The position numbers and the translations under genes were made by a program. A stretch of DNA of 64,000 nt from positions 1 to 64,000 of the forward strand of contig JAZSAT010000023.1 in the NCBI GenBank assembly GCA_045602025.1, given 5' to 3'. Below the pieces are notes generated by a model. That model saw only the letters and a program-made list of their open reading frames with translations, had not been told where the DNA came from and made no database searches. Source of the stretch: RGIG5579 sp045602025 (GTDB lineage: Bacteria; Bacillota; Clostridia; Oscillospirales; SIG627). Position 1 is the first letter of the stretch. Each line of letters opens with the position of its first letter. Shown in pieces: positions 33,133-41,327 of this stretch.

Positions 33133-33885
33133 ATGCCGAGATTTTTCTTGCCCGATTCTTTTTTATATCATAAAGATGACCCTTTGCCCGAAGAGATCAG
33201 GCTTTCGGGGGAGGATGCTTTCCATCTTTCCGTTTCCCTTCGCGCTCGCGTGGGAGAAGAGGTTTTGCTTTGCACCCGCGACGGATTTTTATTTTCCTGC
33301 AAGATCCTGGAGATCAGCGGCGGTAAAAAGAATCCTCTTGTTATCCTGACTCCTTCCTCTGTAGAGGAAAGCAAAGGGGAGAGCCCTTGCTATATCAGAC
33401 TGTTTCAGGGAATGCCCAAGGGAAAAAAGACTGATTCCATTCTTCAAAAATGTACGGAGCTTGGTGCATCTGAGATCATTTTTGTTTATACCGACCACGC
33501 TGTTCCCGCGCCCTCCGATGAGGATAAAAAGATTGCAAGATTTGAAAAAATTGCCGAAGAAGCTTGCAAGCAGTGTGGCAGGGGGCGGCTTCCGAAGATT
33601 CGTATCCTTGAAAGCCTTGATGTGGCGATCCCTTTGATGAAGGAAAGTGAAATGCTTTTTGCCTGCTATGAAAATGAAGAGGGGAAAGGCTTAAAGGATT
33701 TGATGAAGGAGGATTTTTCTTCCGCTTCCTTTTTTATCGGTCCCGAAGGTGGAATATCTCCTCGGGAAGCGGATCTTTTAAGGGAAAGCGGGATCCCCAC
33801 GGTAAGCCTTGGAGAACGGATCCTTCGCACCGAAACCGCGGGAAGCACAGTGCTTTCCATGTTCTTATACGAAAAGGAGCTCTGA
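33133..33885 (+). CDS. rsmE: 16S rRNA (uracil1498-N3)-methyltransferase
   Basis: RsmE (250 aa), a SPOUT-class methyltransferase that N3-methylates U1498 of 16S rRNA using S-adenosylmethionine. MPRFFLPD and the HLSVSLRARVGEEVLLC PUA-like part come first, then ELGASEIIF, FIGPEGGISPREADLL and VSLGERILRTETAGSTVL, the knotted SAM-binding end. The ATG at 33133 has GGAG 6 bases upstream; an upstream in-frame ATG at 33118 precedes that site. The neighbouring prmA often seen in other Firmicutes is absent. Confidence 0.95.
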   Translation: MPRFFLPDSFLYHKDDPLPEEIRLSGEDAFHLSVSLRARVGEEVLLCTRDGFLFSCKILEISGGKKNPLVILTPSSVEESKGESPCYIRLFQGMPKGKKTDSILQKCTELGASEIIFVYTDHAVPAPSDEDKKIARFEKIAEEACKQCGRGRLPKIRILESLDVAIPLMKESEMLFACYENEEGKGLKDLMKEDFSSASFFIGPEGGISPREADLLRESGIPTVSLGERILRTETAGSTVLSMFLYEKEL

Positions 33886-33907
33886 TCTCTGGATCAGGCT
33901 CTTTTTT
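33877..33907 (+). terminator. terminator of rsmE
   Basis: GAGC-CTGATC / GATCAG-GCTC stem with one bulge. The stem includes the rsmE stop codon and is followed by TTTTTT. Confidence 0.75.
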
Positions 33908-34010
33908 GCCGTAAAAAGCCGTTTTGGAAACAAAAAATCCATTTCTTATCATTTTTAGTCAAAAAAGACAATAAATTTTAATTTTATTTGTTAAAAATTA
34001 TAGATTTCTC

Positions 34011-34039
34011 TTGAAAAATTGTAAATCGTTGTGTATAAT
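34011..34039 (+). promoter_or_regulatory. promoter of the cdaR-like-ftsEX operon
   Basis: TTGAAA (34011-34016), 17-bp spacer, TATAAT (34034-34039), about 70 bases before the first gene. Confidence 0.75.
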
Positions 34040-34112
34040 GCTTATGGTTCGGCTATGATTTTGTGTAAAATTACAAGATAAACAGCGAGGAAAAGAACCG
34101 AAGGAGAAAAAT

Positions 34113-35198
34113 ATGTCAAACAGACTGTTCCAAAGTGTTGTTCATCAAATGAAAGATGCAGCGGGTTGCACCATCGGCGTGATCGATACCGAGGGTGTCA
34201 TTATCGCTTGCAGTGAGCTTGTGCGTATTGGCGAGGTCCTGGAAGGCGTCAAGGAAGAGCTTCTTTATACCGGCGAGGCCTTTTCTGCAGCCGGATATCT
34301 GTTCCGCCCTGTGGGAGCCTACGGCAAAAGTGAATACTATGTCTTCGTGGAAGGGGAGGGGCAGTTTGCCAATTATACCTCAAACCTTCTTTGCATTTCT
34401 TTGGGTCAGATCAAAGCACTCTATGATGAAAAGTACGATAAATCAAGTTTTATCAAAAACATCATTTTAGACAATATTCTCCCCAGCGATATCTATGTAA
34501 AGTCCAAGGAGCTTCATGTTCCTGCCGAGCAGGAGAGAGTTGCTCTTCTTATTAAGTTTCACGGCAAAGGGGATATCGTTCCCATCGATGTGATTCAGAA
34601 CATGTTCCCCGACCGCAACCGTGATTTTGTGATCAGCGTCGGCGAAAACGATGTGGTTTTGATCCATGAGATCCATACTCCTCAGGAAAAAGCCCAGGTA
34701 TCCAAGCTTGCCAAGAGCATTGTAGATACCGTTCAGAGTGAGTTTTACCTGAAGGTGATTGTTGGCCTCGGCACCGTAGTTACCGGCCTGAAGGATCTTG
34801 CCCGTTCATATAAAGAAGCGCAGGTGGCCATTGAGGTGGGCAAGGTTTTTGATACGGAAAAAAGCGTTGTCAATTACGAAAGCCTCGGCATCGGCAGACT
34901 GATCTATCAGCTTCCCACAACCCTTTGTGATATGTTCCTCAACGAGGTGTTCAAAAAGGGTGCCCTTGAAACACTGGACCAGGAAACACTTCTTACCATT
35001 CAGTGCTTCTTTGAAAACAATTTGAATGTTTCCGAAACATCCAGAAAGCTTTTTGTCCATCGTAACACTTTGGTATACCGCTTGGAAAAGATCCGCAAGA
35101 TCACAGGTCTTGATCTTCGTGAATTTGAGCACGCTATCACCTTTAAGGTTGCTTTGATGGTGAAAAAGTACTTATCCTCCAAGCCCGCCAAGTTCTGA
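34113..35198 (+). CDS. PucR/CdaR-family transcriptional regulator
   Basis: Regulator (361 aa) with the C-terminal PucR-type helix-turn-helix: FFENNLNVSETSRKLFVHRN followed by TLVYRLEKIRKITGLDL at about residues 300-335. The N-terminal part (VIDTEGVIIACSELVRIGE) looks like a small-molecule sensor domain of the CdaR type. The ligand is unknown. AAGGAG precedes the start. The stop is 16 bp before ftsE, so it probably heads the operon and may regulate it. Similar genes sit ahead of ftsEX in other Clostridia, from memory. Confidence 0.82.
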   Translation: MSNRLFQSVVHQMKDAAGCTIGVIDTEGVIIACSELVRIGEVLEGVKEELLYTGEAFSAAGYLFRPVGAYGKSEYYVFVEGEGQFANYTSNLLCISLGQIKALYDEKYDKSSFIKNIILDNILPSDIYVKSKELHVPAEQERVALLIKFHGKGDIVPIDVIQNMFPDRNRDFVISVGENDVVLIHEIHTPQEKAQVSKLAKSIVDTVQSEFYLKVIVGLGTVVTGLKDLARSYKEAQVAIEVGKVFDTEKSVVNYESLGIGRLIYQLPTTLCDMFLNEVFKKGALETLDQETLLTIQCFFENNLNVSETSRKLFVHRNTLVYRLEKIRKITGLDLREFEHAITFKVALMVKKYLSSKPAKF

Positions 35199-35214
35199 TG
35201 ATTAAGGAGAATTT

Positions 35215-35898
35215 ATGATCGTATTTAACAATGTGTCCAAGGTTTATGAAAACGGAACCCGTGCGCTGAGCAATGTAAACCTTGAGATCGGTGACGGAGA
35301 GTTCGTCTTTGTTGTGGGTGCCAGCGGTGCCGGTAAAACAACGCTGACAAAGCTTCTCCTTTGTGAAGAAAAGGTTTCCGGCGGTAAGATCACCATCGGA
35401 AAATTCAACCTTACCCGTATGTCTTCCTTCAAGATTCCCAAGCTTCGCAGAAAGCTCGGTATCGTATTCCAGGATTTCCGCCTTTTGCCTAATATGACCG
35501 CTTCCGAAAACATTGCCTTTGCAATGCATGTAATTGGTGAAAAGAAAAAGGTGATCGCTGCCCGCGTAGCAAACTTTTTAAAGCTTGTAGGTCTTGAGGA
35601 CAAAGGCGACTGCAAGCCCAGCGAGCTTTCCGGCGGTGAGCAGCAGAGAATTGCCCTGGCGCGCGCTCTTGTAAACAACCCCGATGTGATCATTGCCGAC
35701 GAGCCTACTGCAAATGTAGACCCTTATATGGCAGTGGAAATCATGGAGCTTCTTTTGAAGATCAATCAGCTGGGCAAGACCGTTATTGTAATCACCCATA
35801 ATGTCAACCTTGTAAACTATTACAAAAAGCGAGTGATCACAATGAGAGACGGCCAGGTGGTCAGCGATAAGCAGGGAGGTATGTTTGATGAAGTTTAG
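35215..35898 (+). CDS. ftsE: cell-division ABC transporter ATP-binding protein FtsE
   Basis: FtsE (227 aa), the ATPase of the FtsEX complex that controls peptidoglycan hydrolases at the septum. Walker A GASGAGKTTLTKLL, the Q-loop VFQDFRLLPNMTA (typical FtsE), signature LSGGEQQRIALARAL, Walker B VIIADEPTANVDP and the H-loop VITHN are all present. MIVFNNVSKVYENGTRAL is the normal start, with AAGGAG upstream. It overlaps ftsX by 11 bp. Confidence 0.97.
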   Translation: MIVFNNVSKVYENGTRALSNVNLEIGDGEFVFVVGASGAGKTTLTKLLLCEEKVSGGKITIGKFNLTRMSSFKIPKLRRKLGIVFQDFRLLPNMTASENIAFAMHVIGEKKKVIAARVANFLKLVGLEDKGDCKPSELSGGEQQRIALARALVNNPDVIIADEPTANVDPYMAVEIMELLLKINQLGKTVIVITHNVNLVNYYKKRVITMRDGQVVSDKQGGMFDEV

Positions 35899-36802
35899 AT
35901 TTTATAATGTAGGCTACTTCTTCCGCCTTGCTTTTCAAGGAATTTTTCGCAACGGATTGATGAGCGTTGCTACTGTTTTTGTATTGACCTCCGCTCTGCT
36001 TGTAACCGGTTGTACTTGGGTTCTGAAAAAGAACCTGGACCACAACTTAAAAGAGATCAATACATACAATAAGATCGTTGTTTTCGTAACCAAAGAAACC
36101 GAGGATCACACCACCAAGCTTTTGAAGGAAAAGATCGAAAAGCTCTCCTCCGTTCAAAGTGTGGAGTGGATCACAAAGGATGAGGTTCTTTCTTCTCTTT
36201 TCAAGGAATACGGCGATTACGGCGATATTCTGCAAATGTACGATCAGGATAACCCTTGTAAGGATGAGCTTGTTATCACCTATTCGGATTCTTCCAAGGT
36301 TAATGACATTACCTATCAGGTCAATGTGATGAACGAGCAAGAGGACACCTTCGGCTCTGTGGAAAAGATCAATGACCGTCGTGAGGTTGCGGAAAAGATC
36401 GACGACATCAAAGAGATCGTTGGCCTGATCTTTACCTGGCTTATGGTTTTGCTTCTTGTGGTATCTGTCTTTATTATTATGAATACCATAAAGCTTGCGG
36501 TTTCCTCCCGAAAGGAAGAGGTCTCGATTATGCGCTATGTGGGTGCTTCGGGCTTTTTCGTTGCTTTCCCCTTCGTATTGGAGGGTATTTTGCTTGGCGG
36601 AGTTTCCTCAGGCTTTGCCTATCTGTTCCTTTATTACATCTATAAGATCTTTGCAGTAAACATTCTCGGCGGAAGCGGCATTATCACCATTTTGCCCTTC
36701 TCGGGACTGATGTGGGAGATCATCATTGGCTTTGCTGTGATCGGCATCGGCCTTGGTGTGATCGGTAGCTTGATCTCCTTGAGAAGGTATAACAAGGACT
36801 AA
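35888..36802 (+). CDS. ftsX: cell-division protein FtsX
   Basis: FtsX (304 aa), the membrane partner of FtsE. One N-terminal membrane helix (about residues 24-44), a large extracytoplasmic domain (about 45-170) that contacts hydrolases in other species, then three C-terminal helices (about 175-200, 222-250, 270-295). The ATG at 35888 has GGGAGG about 8 bases upstream inside the ftsE 3' end. Translation is probably coupled to ftsE. Confidence 0.96.
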   Translation: MKFRFYNVGYFFRLAFQGIFRNGLMSVATVFVLTSALLVTGCTWVLKKNLDHNLKEINTYNKIVVFVTKETEDHTTKLLKEKIEKLSSVQSVEWITKDEVLSSLFKEYGDYGDILQMYDQDNPCKDELVITYSDSSKVNDITYQVNVMNEQEDTFGSVEKINDRREVAEKIDDIKEIVGLIFTWLMVLLLVVSVFIIMNTIKLAVSSRKEEVSIMRYVGASGFFVAFPFVLEGILLGGVSSGFAYLFLYYIYKIFAVNILGGSGIITILPFSGLMWEIIIGFAVIGIGLGVIGSLISLRRYNKD

Positions 36803-36820
36803 GAAAGGGGAGTTGTTTCC

Positions 36821-38008
36821 TTGAAAAAAAAGATTACCGTCGGTACTTCTTTGATCGTTATGCTCCTCGCAGTTCTTCTCACATTCCAGCTGACCTACAG
36901 CTTTGTGGGAATGGAATATCAGGCAAAAGTGGACACCCTTACAAAAACGCAGGCAGACTTCTCACTTCTTGCTGAGGCGGATGGACTGATCCGTGAAAAT
37001 TTTCTCGGGAAAATCGATGACGAGAAGATCGAAGACGGAATGATCAAGGGCTACATTTCGGAGCTTGCGGATGACTATTCTGTCTATTTGACCAAGGAAG
37101 AGTATGATCGTTATCAAAAGGAAAATGCTCCTTCCGGAAACGGAATCGGTGTTCGCTTAACATTTGATTCCGGAAAAAATCAAGTCGTTGTTTATAATGT
37201 ATTTGAATCTTCACCTGCCGCTGAGAAGGGTATCCTGAAAGGGGATATTCTGACCAAGGTCAACGATGAAGAGGTTTCCGAAATCGGTTTTTACGGTACC
37301 CTTGCCGCACTTTCTGCGGAAGAAGGCACAAAGCTTCACCTTTCCGTGAAGCGGGAGATCGCAGCGCAGGTGCTTGAGATGGATTTCGACCTGACGGTGG
37401 GTAAGGTTACGCCTAACAGCCTTGATTATAAAATGCTCGGCGAAATCGGCTACATTCAGATCTTTTCCTTTGATGAGGGCTTTAAGAAGCAATTTGATTC
37501 TGCTGTTACCGCCCTTACAAAAGCTTCTGTTCAAGGAATCATTTTTGATGTGAGAAATACTACCGGAGGCGATGCCTCCGAAGCCCTCCGCGCTCTTGAT
37601 AAGCTTCTTCCCGAAGGAGATCTTGTTCATACAACAGACCAAAGCGGAAAGAAAAAGACCGTAAAGAGTGATGAGAGTTTTCTTGACCTTCCTTTCGCGG
37701 TTCTGATCAATGAAAATACTGCCTTTTCCGCAGAGATCTTTGCCGCAACTATGAAGGACTACGGCGTAGATCTTGTGGGAACAACCACCTACGGAAAAAG
37801 CCTTGAGCAAAAAGTACTTCCGCTGACCAACGGTTCCGCACTTCTTCTTTCAGATAAGGCGTATACACCGCCGGTTTCTCCTTCTTTTGAGGATGTTGGT
37901 GTTGAGCCGGATATTGTTTGTGAGCTTGGTGCGCCCAATTTTTATCTTTTGGAACAGGAAGCGGATGTTCAATTACAGGAAGCATACCGCTGTGTTATGA
38001 ATCATTAA
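36821..38008 (+). CDS. C-terminal processing protease (S41 family, PDZ domain)
   Basis: CtpA-like S41 serine protease (395 aa), anchored by an N-terminal helix (about residues 7-28) and active outside the membrane. A PDZ domain spans about 105-190 (GIGVRLTF to GDILTKVNDEEV). The catalytic Ser is in NENTAFSAEIFA (about 304) and Lys in TTYGKSLEQ (about 326), where the usual GKG is GKS. TTG start with AGGGGAG 8 bases upstream. It sits between ftsX and an M23 hydrolase, suggesting a role in processing or turning over that hydrolase; this link is inferred. Confidence 0.9.
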   Translation: MKKKITVGTSLIVMLLAVLLTFQLTYSFVGMEYQAKVDTLTKTQADFSLLAEADGLIRENFLGKIDDEKIEDGMIKGYISELADDYSVYLTKEEYDRYQKENAPSGNGIGVRLTFDSGKNQVVVYNVFESSPAAEKGILKGDILTKVNDEEVSEIGFYGTLAALSAEEGTKLHLSVKREIAAQVLEMDFDLTVGKVTPNSLDYKMLGEIGYIQIFSFDEGFKKQFDSAVTALTKASVQGIIFDVRNTTGGDASEALRALDKLLPEGDLVHTTDQSGKKKTVKSDESFLDLPFAVLINENTAFSAEIFAATMKDYGVDLVGTTTYGKSLEQKVLPLTNGSALLLSDKAYTPPVSPSFEDVGVEPDIVCELGAPNFYLLEQEADVQLQEAYRCVMNH

Positions 38009-38026
38009 GTATTTTAGGAGAATATA

Positions 38027-39214
38027 ATGAAAAAAAGCAGAAAATTGATTTGCGTTTTTCTTTCTGCTGTGATGATCGTCTGTACATGCTTTTCTTTTGT
38101 CAGTAGCAGCGCAAAGACCTTGGGACAGCAAAAGAACGAACTGGAAAGTGAGCTTGCTGCCTTGAAAGCCCAGTCAGCGCAGTTGAAAAGTCAATATAAC
38201 GAAGCAAAAAAAGATGTAAACGATCAAAAGCGCGCGATCAATCTGATCTATGACCAGATCGAGACCTGCCAGAAGGAGCTGGAAACCCTTTCGGCACTGA
38301 TGGAGGAATATACGGCTCTGGCAGCGGAAAAGGAAAAGGAAATTGATGCGCTGAACGAGCAGATGAACAAAAACTACGAGCTTTTCAAGGATCGTCTTGT
38401 TTTTGCACAGGAAAGCGGAAATATGAGTTATATCGACTTTATACTCGGTTCTGCGGACCTTTCCGATATTATTTCCAGAACGGAAGTTATTAACGATATG
38501 TTCGAATATGATCGAAAGATCATAGAAGGGCTTTTATCCGATCGTGAAACGATCGAAAAAGCCAAGGCAGAGGTTGACCTTGCTTTGGAAAACTGTGCGG
38601 CCAAGCAGAAGGAATATGACGGAACGCTGACAGAGCTTCGCGCAATGGAAAGCGAAGCAACGGAGAAACTAAAGCAGCTTCAGCATGACGCAGAAGCAAC
38701 GCAAACAGCCCTGAACCGTTCAGAAGCTGCCAGAAAAGAAGCGGAAAAGAAGCTGAATGCTGTTATGGAAGAGATCGCAAGACAGTCTCAGGGTACCTTC
38801 TCGGGCACCTTTATCTGGCCTCTTCCCGTAACATTCCCCGGCTACATTACTCAAAAATACGGAGTGGGCGGACATACCGGTCTTGATATCGCCGTAGGCG
38901 GTGCAAACAACGGCAAAATCTCTGCTCTTGCCATCGCTTCCGGAACGGTTGTGGATTGCGGTGCGATCATTCATTGGAGCTACGGAAATCTTGTAATTGT
39001 GGATCACGGCGGTAAATATCTGTCATACTATGCTCATCTGGATTCTATTTCCGTAACCAAGGGACAGCATGTTTCTCAGGGACAGCAGCTCGGCAAGGTC
39101 GGTAATACCGGCAACAGTACGGGACCGCATCTTCACATCGAAGTTTATGAACCTGATGGGAAGGATGGCGCTAGAAGAACTGACCCGCAGAAATATATTT
39201 CTTATCCCAGATAA
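38027..39214 (+). CDS. EnvC-like coiled-coil M23 murein hydrolase
   Basis: Secreted peptidoglycan hydrolase or hydrolase activator (395 aa). A signal peptide (to about residue 27) is followed by a long coiled coil (about 30-245) and a LytM/M23 zinc peptidase domain (about 260-393). Zinc ligands are present: His and Asp in GGHTGLDIAV and the H-x-H in PHLHIEV, so the domain looks catalytically competent, unlike EnvC itself. Coiled-coil M23 proteins next to FtsEX are the usual output of that complex (PcsB/EnvC/CwlO-like logic). AGGAG precedes the start. Confidence 0.92.
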   Translation: MKKSRKLICVFLSAVMIVCTCFSFVSSSAKTLGQQKNELESELAALKAQSAQLKSQYNEAKKDVNDQKRAINLIYDQIETCQKELETLSALMEEYTALAAEKEKEIDALNEQMNKNYELFKDRLVFAQESGNMSYIDFILGSADLSDIISRTEVINDMFEYDRKIIEGLLSDRETIEKAKAEVDLALENCAAKQKEYDGTLTELRAMESEATEKLKQLQHDAEATQTALNRSEAARKEAEKKLNAVMEEIARQSQGTFSGTFIWPLPVTFPGYITQKYGVGGHTGLDIAVGGANNGKISALAIASGTVVDCGAIIHWSYGNLVIVDHGGKYLSYYAHLDSISVTKGQHVSQGQQLGKVGNTGNSTGPHLHIEVYEPDGKDGARRTDPQKYISYPR

Positions 39215-39249
39215 ATAAAATAATAATTAATTTAAGAGGAGTTTATAAA

Positions 39250-39720
39250 ATGGCATCAAAACCTACTTTTGTTACCGCAGAAGGCTTGCAGAAGCTGAAG
39301 GATGAACTTGAATATCTGAAGGTTACCAAGCGCAAAGAAGTTGCGGAAGCCCTGAAACAGGCAAAGGCATTCGGAGACCTTTCCGAAAACAGCGAATATG
39401 ACGAAGCAAAAAATGAGCAGGCTGAAGTGGAACGCCACATTGCCGAGCTTGAGGATATCCTTGAGAATTATGAACTGATCAAATCCACCGGCAAGAAGAA
39501 TAAGATCCATGTGGGCTCTTCCGTAAAAGTGTATGATGAAGAATTTGACGAAGAGATCGTTTATACCATTGTCGGTTCTACCGAGGCAGATCCGCTGGAA
39601 AACAAGATCAGCGATGAATCTCCCATCGGAAAAGCCCTTCTCGGTGCCGTGATCGGCGCAGAAGTACAGGCAGACACTCCCGGCGGTGCTGTGAAAATGA
39701 AAGTGCTCGAAATTCTCTAA
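39250..39720 (+). CDS. greA: transcription elongation factor GreA
   Basis: GreA (156 aa), which rescues backtracked RNA polymerase by stimulating transcript cleavage. TAEGLQKLKDELEYLKVTKR starts the coiled-coil domain, with the acidic tip in GDLSENSEYDEAKNEQ; the C-terminal FKBP-like domain ends with ISDESPIGKALLGAVIGAEV. AGAGGAG precedes the start. It lies 23 bp before lysS, a greA-lysS pairing common in Firmicutes. Confidence 0.97.
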   Translation: MASKPTFVTAEGLQKLKDELEYLKVTKRKEVAEALKQAKAFGDLSENSEYDEAKNEQAEVERHIAELEDILENYELIKSTGKKNKIHVGSSVKVYDEEFDEEIVYTIVGSTEADPLENKISDESPIGKALLGAVIGAEVQADTPGGAVKMKVLEIL

Positions 39721-39743
39721 AGAAAAAAGATAAGGAAAATACT

Positions 39744-41234
39744 ATGGACCAGAACGTACAGAATGTGCAGGAAGAAAATTTCAGCGAACAGGTAGCGATC
39801 CGTCGCGAGAAACTCTTTGAATTGCAAAAGCAGGGAAAGAACCCTTACGAAATTACAAAGTTTGATTTTAACGCATACAGCGCAGACATCAAAGCAGAAT
39901 ATACCGAGGGCCAGGAAAGACAGGTTCGCATCGCAGGCAGAATGCTCAGCCGCCGTATTATGGGTAAGGCTTCCTTCTGTAACCTTGCCGATGAAAAAGG
40001 CAATATTCAGCTTTATGTAAAGCGTGACGATGTTGGGGAAGAGGACTACGCTGCATTTAAAAAATGGGATATCGGCGATATCATCGGTGTAGAAGGCTTT
40101 GTCTTTGTTACCCGTACGGGTGAAGTTTCTGTTCATTGTCAGAAGATCACCCTGCTTTCCAAGTCTCTCATTCCTTTGCCCGAAAAATTTCATGGCCTGA
40201 CCAATACGGATATGCGTTACCGTCAAAGATATGTAGACCTCATTGTAAACCCCGAAGTAAAGGATGTGTTCTATAAGAGATCTGCCATTCTGAAGGAAGT
40301 GCGTGCATATCTTGATTCCAAGGGCTTTTTGGAAGTGGATACTCCTATCCTTGTTCCCATGGAGATCGGTGCAGCTGCCCGCTCCTTTGCTACCCATCAT
40401 AATACTCTTGATATGGATATGTACCTCCGTATTGAAACAGAGCTTTACCTCAAGCGTCTGATCGTAGGCGGTATGCACAGAGTATACGAGGTAGGCAGAA
40501 TCTTCCGTAACGAAGGTATGGATACCAAACATAATCCCGAATTTACCACAGTAGAGCTCTATCAGGCATTTACCGATTATTACGGTATGATGGATCTGGT
40601 AGAAGAGCTTTATAAGGGTCTTGCCGATAAGATCTGCGGCAGCCGCAAGATCACCTATCAGGGCAAAGAGATCGATATGGGCCATTGGGAAAGAATGACC
40701 ATGGTCGATGCCGTGAAGAAGTATGCCGGTGTGGATTATCATAGCTGGAAGAGCGACGAAGAAGCGCGTGCCTGCGCAAAGGAGCACCATGTAGAGGTTC
40801 CTGCTGATGCAACCTGCGGTACGGTCCTTATTGAGTTCTTCGATGCCTATGTAGAAGAAAAATTGATCCAGCCCACCTTTATCTATGACTATCCCGTAGA
40901 AAACAGCCCCTTGGCAAAGAGAAAGCCCACCGATCCTCGTTTTACCGAACGCTTTGAGTATTTTATCAATGCAACGGAATTCGGCAACGCCTTCTCAGAG
41001 CTCAATGACCCCATTGACCAGAAGGAACGCTTTGAAACTCAGGTAGAGGCAAAACGCGCCGCAGAGCCTGATACCAAAGCAGAAGTGGACTACGACTATA
41101 TCACCGCAATGGAATACGGTATGCCCCCCACGGGCGGCCTCGGCTTCGGTATCGCCCCCCTTGTTATGCTCCTTACCGACTCTGCCTCCATCCGCGATGT
41201 TCTCTTGTTTCCGACAATGAAGCCAATCGACTGA
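39744..41234 (+). CDS. lysS: class II lysyl-tRNA synthetase, motif 3 altered
   Basis: Class II lysyl-tRNA synthetase (496 aa). The OB-fold anticodon domain (VRIAGRMLSRRIMGKASF) is at about 50-150, motif 1 near 180-200, and motif 2 reads VGRIFRNEGMDTKHNPEFTT. Motif 3 normally reads GIGIDRLVMLL; here it is GFGIAPLVMLL, with Ala471 and Pro472 replacing Asp and the invariant ATP-binding Arg (codons at 41154-41159). Everything else is intact and full length. Either the enzyme is impaired and another LysRS exists, or these bases are wrong in the assembly. AAGGA precedes the start. Confidence 0.93.
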   Translation: MDQNVQNVQEENFSEQVAIRREKLFELQKQGKNPYEITKFDFNAYSADIKAEYTEGQERQVRIAGRMLSRRIMGKASFCNLADEKGNIQLYVKRDDVGEEDYAAFKKWDIGDIIGVEGFVFVTRTGEVSVHCQKITLLSKSLIPLPEKFHGLTNTDMRYRQRYVDLIVNPEVKDVFYKRSAILKEVRAYLDSKGFLEVDTPILVPMEIGAAARSFATHHNTLDMDMYLRIETELYLKRLIVGGMHRVYEVGRIFRNEGMDTKHNPEFTTVELYQAFTDYYGMMDLVEELYKGLADKICGSRKITYQGKEIDMGHWERMTMVDAVKKYAGVDYHSWKSDEEARACAKEHHVEVPADATCGTVLIEFFDAYVEEKLIQPTFIYDYPVENSPLAKRKPTDPRFTERFEYFINATEFGNAFSELNDPIDQKERFETQVEAKRAAEPDTKAEVDYDYITAMEYGMPPTGGLGFGIAPLVMLLTDSASIRDVLLFPTMKPID

Positions 41235-41283
41235 AAGAATTGAGATTATAATTGTAGGGCACTTGAAAACAGAATATCAAAAT

Positions 41284-41326
41284 AAAAAGATATGAGGAAT
41301 TTTTGTTTTCCTCATATCTTTTTTTG
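41284..41326. terminator. bidirectional terminator after lysS
   Basis: AAAAAGATATGAGGAA / TTCCTCATATCTTTTT, a 16-bp stem. It serves lysS (+) and the CAP-domain gene (-). Confidence 0.92.
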
Positions 41327-41327
41327 C

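Noticed and set aside
39220..39249. T-box or other leader upstream of greA-lysS
   Set aside because: The gap is only about 30 bases with a plain ribosome site; there is no T-box sequence.
39717..40790. Minus-strand ORF of 357 codons opposite lysS
   Set aside because: Antisense shadow of lysS and of the greA-lysS junction; no family features.
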